A stretch of DNA of 64,000 nucleotides from NCBI RefSeq assembly GCF_921293095.1, contig NC_060246.1:84813030-84877029 (forward strand). The letters are read 5' to 3'. Every line of letters starts with the position of its first letter. The first letter of the stretch is position 1. The translations under genes were made by a program, and so were the position numbers. Of this stretch, positions 47,702 to 57,923 are shown in pieces. The notes under the pieces were generated by a model, which was given only the letters and a program-made list of their open reading frames with translations, was not told where the DNA came from and ran no database searches. The stretch is from Ischnura elegans. Its lineage: Eukaryota; Arthropoda; Insecta; Odonata; Coenagrionidae.

Positions 47702-48478
47702 GTCGGTAACCCCAAAGTGGAGTATTAACTCCAAAGGGGTACCTATGTTCCTGTAGCCATGTATTTCTTAAAATTTGTATTTGTGTGGAACAATAAACAT
47801 CATTATTATTACTTCAAAAATCTTGGGATACTTTTTAGGTCCGTTTTTGACCCATTCACTCTACAATGTAAAATTTGTGGAAATATGGACACTTGCTCTT
47901 CATGATGGGTTCTCATTCCAATTTTTCAAGGAAGCTAGTTTGCAAAGTTCAGTATTAGATACGCATATAGGGAATAATTAATGATCAATTGCAATCATTT
48001 ATAATTATTTGCGATTAGATAATACTGTATACGACATGAGTGAATGGTGGAAATAGACAAAAAGCAATTAACTACCGTGGATGATATAATTTTGCATTTT
48101 TTTAATTGTGTATATAACATTCGTGATGATCCTGTTGACGGATGCTCATGCCAAAGGCAAAGGCAGGCAAAGCATTCGAAGTCATGAGTTGTTCAGAGTA
48201 TCCGGAAAGAGGAAAAACACGCAGCGAATCGGAGCGCTCGAAGAAGTTTCTGTAGTGTAAAAACTGTGCGTTTTTGACGTAAACATAATTAGTCAGTTTG
48301 GATCCTAAAATCTTGACAAGAAGACGGAACAACTTTATAGGCTATATTTTGAGACATGATGGTCTGATGAAGACAATGGGTGAGGCGAGCGACAAGTAGA
48401 TGGCAAGAACGAAAAGGAAGACCTCGAATAAAGAAAATGGAGCTGGTAAAGAAGGATGTGAAAGAGAAGAAATACGTA

Positions 48479-48843
48479 CATAGGCGCCGACTCCATGGGG
48501 CCTGAGGGGGCTCGAGCCCCCTCAATAATTCGTTTGGGGGGGCCCCCCAATAATTCAAGAAATTAATTAAGTTACATTATGCAGTGGCGCCGACTCCATG
48601 GGGCCTGAGGGGGCCCGAGCCCCCTAAAAAATTCGTTATGGGTGTGAGGAAAAAATGTGTCAGGCTTGTCGATTTTTCCCGGAGTGTTCAGATATCGAGA
48701 TTCGACTTATCAGGGTTCTAATGTTGATCATATGACTCTTTTAAAATGCTTTAAAAAACTTAAAACTCACTACTTATAAAATTTCCCAGGGTAAGATCCC
48801 CGGTTAGGGCCCCCCCAATATTTTTTGTGAGTCGGCGCGCCTG
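48479..48843. mobile_element. Composite hAT-like MITE inserted in the LINE
   Basis: Bracketed by the perfect 8-bp target duplication AATACGTA (48471-48478, 48844-48851), derived from LINE sequence. It begins CATAGGCGCCGACTCC and runs 103 bp, then restarts at 48582 with CAGTGGCGCCGACTCC and continues as a full 262-bp unit ending GTCGGCGCGCCTG. It therefore carries two copies of the same left end. The second unit matches 47442-47701 in reverse. Confidence 0.85.
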
Positions 48844-48881
48844 AATACGTAGGTATGAAAAGATTATGTGATTGGATAATA

Positions 48882-49531
48882 GGGTAGTTTCCTTCATCAA
48901 AGAAAACGATAGGCATTGATTGCGATTCGTTGCCCACCATTAGTGTATTCATAATACACAAATTATTTGGTTTTTGAAATACCGGTTTAGACGAATGGCA
49001 AGGGTCAAATTTTATCCTCATTTGAAAAAGGCCAGATTGGCGCCCATGCGATTCCGCTCCGCGTGACGTCACAGGGACCTAGTTTCTACACGAGAGGATA
49101 GGAGTTATACATCGTCTGAGGTTACCAATGCATGCATGAGGCACAGAGCTCAGGGAAACATGTCTTAATAATCACCTATTAAAACTGGCTAAGGTCGGAA
49201 AGTTTTCTTCGCTTGATAAGGTATTAATAAACCTTTTTTAAGCCATGCGCTACCAGACAGGAAGGTACTCAGCTATCCGCTAGCATCGTGCGTCCTATCA
49301 GCGCTCAGAGCCTCGATCAAGGTCACTTCACAAGGAGAGAGGGGGAACCAGAAATGCGGCGCACAGACTTTCCTACTTACGCGTCGCGTTTTTGCGCGCT
49401 TGAAATTTTTCACTTTTCATTTAATCGCGAAAAATAGATATCGTCATTTAAAAATCTAAAAGCGCGAAATACGTACTCCAGGAGTAATAATCTTTCGATT
49501 TAGGCAATAAAAAAATAATAGGAAACCACCC
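48882..49531. mobile_element. TA-flanked 650-bp non-autonomous DNA element in the LINE
   Basis: Inverted ends GGGTAGTTTCCT (left) and, in reverse, GGGTGGTTTCCT (right), flanked by TA on both sides (48880-48881, 49532-49533). The TA duplication suggests the Tc1/mariner group, but the superfamily is uncertain. The interior has no transposase. The LINE reading resumes after it with EWRAASNQS. Confidence 0.7.
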
Positions 49532-49599
49532 TATTGAGTGGAGAGCTGCGTCGAACCAATCTTAGGATTGTTGACAAGCGATGATGGAGATGATGATGA

Positions 49600-51789
49600 C
49601 TGGCATCTGCTATCTAGGGTGAAAATTTCATGGCACAATTTTTCTCCACCCTGTATACGCCTGGTCACCACAGCCATCGGGTTTTTAGTGTCAACGAACA
49701 TGCCTTCGCTATTCAAATGGTCAGAGGCAAGGTGATCGCGGAGGCGAAAGGCGAAACTGAGTGGGTCTAGCGATTGAAAGAAACACTTCGAAGTGAAAAA
49801 CCTCTCGAAATGCCCAGATGTTCGTTCATTCATTGATTGTGTGATCTGCCCTCGCGTTCCACACCCGTAACCCCGATCCCTCGCCGCAATTCGCTCCGCT
49901 CGTGGTCGAAAGCGTCGTTATCGATCATGCCTCTCGAACTGCAGTTCCGTGATAGCTTTCATCACTCCGTCTCGTCCATTACGAGGATTGATTAAGTGCC
50001 ACTTGTTTTTTGGCCTCATTGGGCACCACACACATATGCGGCATCTCGGCGAGTTTTTACCTGTCACACAAACTTTGCTCAGCCATGTGTCAAGCAACAG
50101 GTCGGGCGCGAATGTCTTGTTTTGACGGGTATTAAGAGTGAATATCAGGATGATTAATGGCAGACATGAATTAATTAGCGGCATATGACTGAAATGGCTT
50201 GTAGGGATCGTGAAACTTACAAAAAAAAGTCACGGGACAGTGGGGTATGGCTAGAATAAGGTCTAGTTGTGATTAATTCAAATGTTAGACTCGCTTTGTA
50301 AATTCGACGCCAAGAATTTATCATGGTTAACCCATATTAATAAAGGAGTAATTCATCGGACAGAATAAACTTCAGTCATTTGGTAATAGGTGAAGGATAT
50401 ATTACCTTGGAGACTTCTCATTCGTCCGAACACGTAAATCAAGGAGAATATGCGTCGAAAATAGTACAATATTCTTTTGAAAACATCCTTAAGACACTGT
50501 ATAAACAGCAATAAGACATGGAAATAGTTTTTTTTCAGTCCAGGATATGATAACTGAAACCCTGACATTATTTTGCCATCCTAAGGTCATATTAGAACTC
50601 AATTAATTAAAAAAAAGACATTCGAGTTTACCAGGATTTAACGAATGATATTTTATCTGAGGAATTTTCTCAAAGTTTGTGCATTGTGGGTGACTTCGTA
50701 AAGTAATCACCGTGGCTAATATCGGTAAACTTAAACGAGAACATAAAAACATTTAAGGTCGAAAAAACGAACTCTTATACCTATCGTTTCATGGCGGGGA
50801 TGCAACCACCACCATCTTACGACGAACGCAACCACGGTAACCGGTAACACAGGAGGACTCGGTCGCGTGAAACATACTCCTCCCCCTCAATATTTCAACT
50901 TCTCGGAAAATCGTCGAAAGAGATGAAAGGGCTGATGGGAAAGGGGGAGGTATCCAGAACCACCTCCTCCACACTCGGGACGAACGAGAGTGAATGGGAG
51001 GAGATGGAGGGGGGGGAGGAGAGGGGAGGGGAATGAATGCGCTCCACTCCCTTCTTCGACCATTTCCGCTCCTACCCCCACCCCAACATTTCCCCCTCCC
51101 CGCCAAGACGACCAATCCGCTTCATCTTTTCCCACCGGTCTGCATGACCACCTTCCTTCCTCCCAGCATCTTCCCCACCCACCGCCGCGGCCGCTTGCCT
51201 GCCTCGGCGATACCTTCCAATTTCCTTGTCGCTCCTCGTTATAAAAATTGTGAAAAGGATTCCGCAGTGGTCTCTCTCCTCATCCCTTCTGGAGTCCGAT
51301 ACACATTCCGACGGCGTCCCAACCTAAACAAGTCGGACTGATGTCCCCCTTCTTCCGTTTCCATTTTTATTCCATTTTTACCTCTCTTCCCGTCTCATTC
51401 CGCGTTCCTTTTTTCAATTCTTTTATTAATCTCCTCCCAATTGTGGCGGAGGCATTCAGCAACGCAGTCCCTTTCGGCATTTTTTTATATACTCCACTCC
51501 CTATAGAGTAAATACGCTGAGTATACTTAGAATTCTCCCCACGTGTTCCCATTTCTAAGGCGGGGTACGTCATTCATTAAGCCTGAATAACACGATCTTT
51601 TTTTTCCGTCCCTCAGAATTATAGATCCAGCGATAGGTTTTCAGGGACCAATTAAATGATAGCTCAACCCATCACTTTTTGAATCACACGACATTCCCAC
51701 CATCTCTTTTTCCATCGCTTTTTCCGTAACTTTCCGTATTTACGACTGTAATTCCATTAAATGCAATGCGTGGCGTTACCATCGCTGGT
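49600..51789. other. Stretch without a recognised gene; GC-rich patch
   Basis: 50.8-51.25 kb is rich in GGGAGG and CCCTCC with overlapping frames on both strands that are compositional. No exon recognised. Confidence 0.4.
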
Positions 51790-51917
51790 GTTGTGCGTTC
51801 TGAGGAAACATAATGAAAATACACTTTTGTATGTTCCACAAAAGTGTATTTTCATTATGTTTCCTGTGAACAAGTTCCACCAAATATCGCCTTCCAACCT
51901 TAAGTTGTGCGTTCTGA
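51790..51917. repeat. Perfect 27-bp hairpin inside a 14-bp direct repeat
   Basis: Arms 51804-51830 and 51838-51864 are perfect reverse complements with a 7-base spacer. The 100-bp segment 51804-51903 is bracketed by GTTGTGCGTTCTGA at 51790-51803 and 51904-51917. The arrangement parallels 21270-21417, with unrelated sequence. Confidence 0.8.
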
Positions 51918-52105
51918 TTGGCCGAAGGAAGGTGACAGCTCTAGTTTCAGCTACGGGAAAAGGGGCGTGCCGACCGATGGAAAAAGGGATGTCAAGCCCT
52001 CGAGCCGTCTCAGAAAATGATGGCGAAAAAAGGTCATTTTATAAGACTTGGTGCTTTCTTGGCGCACGATGTGGATGAATTCGTCACGGGTTTCCCACCA
52101 GGTTA

Positions 52106-52443
52106 AGCTGTTCAGTCAGAGGCGACGTTTCAACGGCTAACTCTGCGAGCCATTGCGAATTAGCCATTGAAACGTCGGCTCAAGGGCGTACCCAGGATCA
52201 AAACTAGGGGGGCGGGACAAGCCATGGTTGTTCAAGTTATAGATAAGATTTAAGCATGGAAAATATGAATGAAACCAATATTTTAAGGAAACTGTAACAG
52301 TTTTTAATTAGTTTTTAAAATTATTTGCTTGAAAAAATATAATTTTCCTTTAAGACATTTGCGAATTTTGCTTCTAGGGGGGGCAGCCGTCCCTTCCTGC
52401 CCCTCGCTGGTTATGCCCATGCGTTGGCTCTGACTGAACAGCT
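52106..52443. repeat. Palindromic element, right arm split by a MITE
   Basis: The left arm AGCTGTTCAGTCAGAGGCGA... (52106-52140) pairs with TTAGCCATTGAAACGTCGGCT (52160-52180), and the pairing continues after the inserted MITE as CTGACTGAACAGCT (52430-52443). Removing 52181-52429 in thought restores arms of about 35 bp with one or two mismatches. Confidence 0.8.
52181..52421. mobile_element. hAT-like MITE, GGGCATACCCAG type, full-length
   Basis: A 241-bp element. Ends are CAAGGGCGTACCCAG and, in reverse, CATGGGCATAACCAG. Target duplication CGTCGGCT / CGTTGGCT (52173-52180, 52422-52429; one mismatch). It is inserted in the arm of the palindrome at 52106-52443. Related copies are at 37597 and 59798. 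Confidence 0.85.
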
Positions 52444-52932
52444 CACTCAATCCCGTGAAGAATCCGTCCAATGGTCATTTTTTCCGCCGTCGCTGGATCT
52501 GTCCCTCAAAAGGGATGGAAAAAATGATCGTGTGATCCAAGCTTTGGAGTCCCTCGGTGATACTTACTCTACCTCCTCCGTTGTCCGCAAGATTCAATCT
52601 CTTCTCCCTCTCTTGGCAATGTTGTCTTCGTGCTGCCGTTCGGAGTGACCGCGGGGGATCTTCCGTGTCCTCAACATTCGGTTTCAGTCACGGTCTTCAC
52701 GCTCCGTGCATGGAGGACACCCCGCGGAGTGTCACGCACACGGGAATCGGTGGGATCCGGTGTTGAAATATCCAATCACCTCGATATCCCGAGATAGGCG
52801 AGCGAAGAGAATCCGTTCCCTTATTTTTCTTCAGGCCCCAAAGGCGGATTTCGGCCCTGTCATAAAATCCGTCTCTAGGCTCCTCGTAGATATCACGTTA
52901 GCATTACGCAATGCCGTATTTTTTCAATAGCC
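52444..52932. other. Stretch without a recognised gene
   Basis: GC-balanced sequence with short open frames and no recognisable domain. Confidence 0.4.
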
Positions 52933-53195
52933 CATATCGATGGCTAAGTTCTAACAACACGTATCTCAAAATCGGTCAGATTGAGACAGGTATCTTAAAC
53001 AAAGTGAAATAACATTAAAAAATAAAATACGGCCAAAGAACAACTCTTCATTCGCAAATGAATGCTTCTTTTCCAGTTTTATGAACTCGTGGCTTTTAAT
53101 TTCAGTGGGCAAGTTAAAGAAATGAATCGGTTTTTGCTCTCCTGAAAAGTTGCTATTTTTGAGGTACGTGTTGTTAGAACTTAGCCATCGATATG
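52933..53195. mobile_element. Unclassified MITE with 39-bp terminal inverted repeats
   Basis: The left end (CATATCGATGGCTAAGTTCT...) is the reverse complement of the right end over 39 bp with a single mismatch. The total is 263 bp with an AT-rich interior. No matching target duplication is visible, so the class is unknown. Confidence 0.75.
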
Positions 53196-54784
53196 TTTTA
53201 ATTAATAAATAACCTTATCGGCCCACCAATGAATAAAAATCGTCTTTTTTCTACTTGAAAAGAGACAACGAACACACTTCTTCTGACTTCTCACAACTTC
53301 ACGACCGACGCGCTAGATGGAGCGACCGGACGACGAACTCGGGCCAGCCGGCCGATGCGAGCGCACATTCCCACGCTGCAAGAAATGCCCTCCCGATTAT
53401 CGAACCCAGCCGGATCGCCAGATTGACCGGGTAAGAGCCCGGGCTCACGTTTCGGTGACAAGTGTTTGCCGAACCACCCAGCGCTCTCGTCGCTTACGTC
53501 ACCTAATTACACCGCGGAACGAGGGCTTAATGAATGTGCGTCCTTTTTATTAGCGGAATGGGGGGAGGAGGAGATGGCCGGTGAGGGAGTTCCACGTCGC
53601 CCGCAGGCCAAAGAGCGTGTAGTAACAAGATGGTGATGGAATCAGGAAGGATGCTGTGGGGGAAGGGATAAAACTAGATATGTTGGAAATGCACTGGACT
53701 CACACCGAAGACGTGGGTGGGAGCGTTGATGTGCTATATTGGATGCGATAGGAACAGATTTAAATATCCGATAAATATAAATCAATTAAATGAAATAGAA
53801 AAATAAAACTCCAGCCATAATTATCATCTCCATTCAATGATCCATGATTGGCAATTTTTTCAGGGACTAGCTAAAATATTTCACTTGCCATTATCATTCT
53901 AATTAATCTCCCAGCAGAGGTAGCAGAGGCCAAACACCCTAGAGGTGGCTCGCAGGGTAATTTGTAGATGTAGATATTTTACGTGATTTATTTTACTTAT
54001 CACTCCGGTAACTATACTATCCTACCGTGATTTATTATACGTATCACACCGGATAGTACCGTAAGTAATATAGGCCCTCTTAAAAAATGGAACTGGAACT
54101 ACCATCACTTCCGTTCCGTTGACAAATAAGACGCAAAATTACATCGTCTACGACACATAGTGCGAGTGGAATTAGAAAGGCAAAATGTGAAATTTCAAAT
54201 CAGCCCAAATCGTATTCCGAATTTAACGTAGTGCGGGGATCTATGCCTATGCCACTTTCAGCGGCGCAGCGTCCGAGTGGAAGACGTTGGAGGGAGACGG
54301 CGCGCCGTTCGGTGCGAGCAGGCAAATTGGGTGAAAGCGGATTAATTTACAGCTTCCGCGCCCGTGAGCTCTGAGTGATGATGACTGATGGACGGACGGG
54401 TTTTTGCCCAACCCCTCATCCCCCTCTTCGCCACCTGTCTGCTCTGCCGCTGCTTCACAGAATATCCCCTAATGTGTGCCTTCTCTGTCTCGTCATATTT
54501 TTTCTCCCAACATTCGCTCGTTCCGCGCGCCCTGTTGGGCACGAGATGCGTGCCGGAATGAGGACCCTCGTGAAAAGAGCCCTCTCACTCCGCAGAAACA
54601 TACAAACTGTCTCGCCACATATTTTATTCGGCTCAACACACCCCGCCTCCCGCTTTTCCTCTGGTTGAACTTAAATACCGCGAGCCCGGACGGGGGCTAA
54701 TTAAGGTAATTCACGAAATGCAGCGGAACATCCTTCGCGGTTGCCTGGTCCTATATGGTTTCCCAACTATTACAAATTAAAGAA
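53196..54784. other. Stretch without a recognised gene
   Basis: 53.28-53.55 kb is GC-rich with a frame starting MERPDDELGPAG that I cannot assign. A 44-bp imperfect direct repeat (GTGATTTATT at 53983 and 54027) is present. Text ending TGTAGATGTAGAT near 53975 resembles, in reverse, the start of 40796-40850. Confidence 0.35.
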
Positions 54785-55000
54785 CTATGAAATATTCGTT
54801 GGGGTTGCCTTGTCTAGCATAGCTGCCATAGTTAATTTAGCCTCCAACTCCCCCTTAACATCACTGATAAGGTGTAAACCCTTGCTAAACCATTCCTCCA
54901 TTTCTATGATTCGTAAACCGTTGACTATAGTGATGTAATATAGGGTTTTAAATAGATTGGTCCAGGGGTAAGAGAGGTGATATTTAATCTCATGATTCAT
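54785..55000 (-). pseudogene. Coding-like fragment, possibly LINE-derived
   Basis: A 71-codon minus-strand frame with protein-like composition (IIEMEEWFSKGLHLISDV). The order W-x-x-x-G-hydrophobic-x-x-I-x-D-x resembles the region after the RT domain in L1/Tx1-type LINE proteins. No neighbouring RT motifs were found, so this is tentative and could be chance. Confidence 0.25.
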
Positions 55001-56704
55001 TCAGAAGATTATCCTTGTTTTATGTGGGATTTCACTTATTTTGATGCCTCATTTTTATGTATTATGACCCGGTATTTGAAAAAAAACTATCTTAGCTTGT
55101 TTATTTCTGGATAACATTGCTAATATTTGCTCACTAGTTTTCAAGTAAGCAACTCACAATCGCTGTTTTCCATGTTTTCAAAGGGCTTGTTTATAATACC
55201 AAAGAAAAATTCAAAGTGTAAAGAATGTCGACCGAAAGCATATTTAGTATTGGTCGGAAGGTCAGGCATCCGATTCGGAACTGTGTTGAAAAGTAGCTGG
55301 TAACTCAGTACACGAATGGTGCCTGGAAGAACTATACATGCTCCATATTAAACTAGAGTGGAGTCATAAGGTAAACATATTTTTTAATAAAAATGAAGGG
55401 TAGACGATAAATTAAGAGTGAATTACAATAATGTGATGAGTCAAAAGAGAGACGAGTTCCAGCAAAATCCCTTTTCTAATTGCCATATTTTCACAACAAA
55501 AAAAGCTTTAATAGCTGAAACAAATGAAATCCATTAAATGCATAGCGCAAGTGAAATATTAAAGTATAGATGAACAAGCGATGATGACCAGTAAATGTTC
55601 GCTAGTAACGTTCAAGGGAAGGGGCACTATGTACCCGAGATACTGATAAATTAGGCTCATCCCTTTCCGCTTATTCTCATACCGATCCTCTCGAAGACCT
55701 TGGATCAAATGCATGCGCGTCCGTTAATAGTGCCAATTGACCTATTTAGCCTCAGTAATCGATGGTGACGCGGAAGAGCGACTCAATATACCGAGCTAAG
55801 ATTATTCTGCCTGAAGTGAGTCTGTATCTCAAGGGAAGACTTCATGAGCACTCGCCCGATAAAGTAGGAGATATAGGTCTCTGTTGTTAGAGCTGGACGA
55901 GCCAATCATGCGTGCTTGCACAGAATACGCAGCCTAGCAGGGCAATCTTCACGAAATCCACGCGATATTCTATAAAGTCTCGATTCAAGCATAGATGATT
56001 CAAAGGCCGAATTGAGGTTATTGCTTTCATGAATTCCACTTAATTCCAACTTAATGAATCCTAGCACCCCATTTTCACAAAGAAATAAATTCCGTTTTAG
56101 AATTCACACATAAATAACTAAGATTACAAGTAGTGGGAATACACTGGTATTTTCCATGTTACCTAGTTATTCTGTTATTAAATACCCAATTTTCGCTGCT
56201 ATATCCAATTCGTTCAACTTTCTTACGGAAAGGAAAAACTATACGAATTACAGTGACACATTAGATGTGACTTCAATTTTATCCATGATCCTGGATTTCA
56301 TATGTTCATGTATTTTCTGAGGATATATAAAACGGAACATTTCGGAATAAATTTAAAAAAATATGACGGAATTCCTCGAGTTTTCCCCATTTTATAATGG
56401 AAAATTTTCGTTTCATTATCCCCAACGCTAAACGATGCCTTTTATTTATTTCGGGTCTTTCTAACTTATTTCTGAAAATTTCATGACCTGACTATATTTT
56501 CTTTTTCAATTAAAGAAACACGTATCATTTTCTTACAATCGAACGTCATAATTTAGTGATTATCGCAGTTATTACTGCTCATGCTGCACGCAGTGAATCA
56601 TAATTTTTGTAATGCTAGCTGAGCGCAACCTCAAATGCATCTCAACAACAAAAAGAAAACCTATTACGAACCGTTACCTCTATCATTTTCACTTAGCAAG
56701 TTAG
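55001..56704. other. AT-rich stretch, nothing recognised
   Basis: No gene or repeat recognised in this interval. Confidence 0.4.
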
Positions 56705-56975
56705 AACGATGATACAGAAAGCGTTGCACAGATGTTAAGCGAATTAGGCTGGGAGCCGATAGAGACTCAGAGGCTACGCGATAGGCTTAGATTACTTGAG
56801 CAATTGAGAACAGATATCTTTAAGAGCGACACGGAGAGCATCATATTAGAACCCAAATATATTAGCTGGTCAGACAGATGCGATAAATTACGAGAAGTAT
56901 TTTGCTGATCGGATAGATATGGGAATTCTTTTTTCCCCCGAAACATTAAGGACTTTAATAATAGTTAGTCGTAAT
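56705..56975 (+). pseudogene. LINE RT C-terminal remnant (CR1/Jockey-like)
   Basis: An uninterrupted frame from 56705 to 56899 reads NDDTESVAQMLSELGWEPIE then RDRLRLLEQLRTDIF and YISWSDRCDKLREV. After a frameshift, SDRYGNSFFPRNIKDFNNS follows to about 56973. The pattern ...V..ML..LGWE.LE.RR...RL..L... then R.DR..NSFFPR.I.DFN is the conserved C-terminus of CR1/Jockey-type LINE reverse transcriptases. It is distinct from the LINE at 48165 and has no start codon or upstream RT motifs here. Confidence 0.75.
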
Positions 56976-57080
56976 TTTGTTTGAGGATTTGCTTTTTATA
57001 TTAGATGACTGGTGTCCTAAAACCAATAGCACTCACGTATAAAATCGCTTCAGGCTTGATTTTGTGGAATATTGTTATAT

Positions 57081-57267
57081 CCATGATAAAAACACAAATG
57101 GTAATTTCGACACTATTTAATTTAACAATTAACGACCGACCATGGTTTCGATACTGTCATTATCAATGACTATTACCTTGATGATGACACAAAGTGTCGA
57201 AACCATGGTCGGTCGTTAGGTGTTAAATTAAATAGTGTGGAAATTACCATTTGTGTTTTTATCATGG
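57081..57267. repeat. Long palindrome (fold-back element), about 75-bp arms
   Basis: The left arm (CCATGATAAAAACACAAATG...) and the right arm ending ...TTTTTATCATGG are reverse complements over about 75 bp with only a few mismatches, around a centre of about 35 bases. No coding potential. The class is unknown because no target duplication is evident. Confidence 0.85.
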
Positions 57268-57789
57268 AAACCCCTACCACTCACCTTTTTAGGCGGCTTG
57301 CGGGGTATTATGGAGATTTAGAGGCAGGATGTAGTCCAACAAGTGGGAACAGTCTCTCGAATGAGCCCTTCTTATAGCCCGGATCAAGTTGGTAGCCACC
57401 CTCCCGACTTCCGTGCTGCCCCCTGACGCCGCCACACACGGGAAGTGGCGAAGCCTTACGTTTCACATTCCAAACGATAAACTGATACGCGGATGGCATT
57501 TTTAGTCATGTTGAGATAGATATATATATAACGCAAGCAGGTACCAGTAACTCTTTTGGTTAATAACGGCGAAATCTCGTGAGCTTATGAATTGCCACTT
57601 TTATTTATTTTTATTTTATTTTTCATATGCCAATTTTTTCAACCAGGGGTTCTGATAATTTAAACGACTTCTTTAAGTTCCTCCCTGAAGTAGTGAAAAA
57701 ACTTTCGTGATGCCTAAAATTTGCAAGAAAACATTAATTTTTTTAGCAAGAAAAAACATTCCGCGGTAATACTTCAACTCCCAAGAAAT

Positions 57790-57923
57790 CGATACTTCCA
57801 CTGCACAAACGCTCAACAATCGCCAACCGAATAAAATCCGCTGATCTAGTAGCCCTTATAGTACTAGATGAGCGGATTTGATTCGGTGGGCGATTTTTGA
57901 GCGTTTGTGCAGTGGAGGTATCG
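57790..57923. repeat. Palindrome with 62-bp arms
   Basis: Arms CGATACTTCCACTGCACAAA... and ...TTTGTGCAGTGGAGGTATCG pair over about 62 bp with several mismatches around a 10-base centre. AAAT lies on both sides, which may be a target duplication or chance. It is unrelated in sequence to the palindrome 520 bp upstream. Confidence 0.85.

Larger units (their letters stand above)
48165..49565 (+). pseudogene. LINE 3' end (RT C-terminus), interrupted by two insertions
   Basis: Read through frameshifts, the tract encodes the C-terminal region of an endonuclease/reverse-transcriptase LINE: a KAFEV start, RVSGKRKNTQRIGALEE, RRRNNFIGYILRHDGLMKT, GRPRIKKMELVKKDVKEKK, then GMKRL and EWRAASNQS with a TAG at 49563-49565, followed by a GAT-rich 3' tail. 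The order GHILRHD / GRPR / DR.WR is typical of RTE-like arthropod LINEs. Coding parts are 48165-48478, 48844-48881 and 49532-49565. The rest is two nested DNA elements. Confidence 0.8.
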
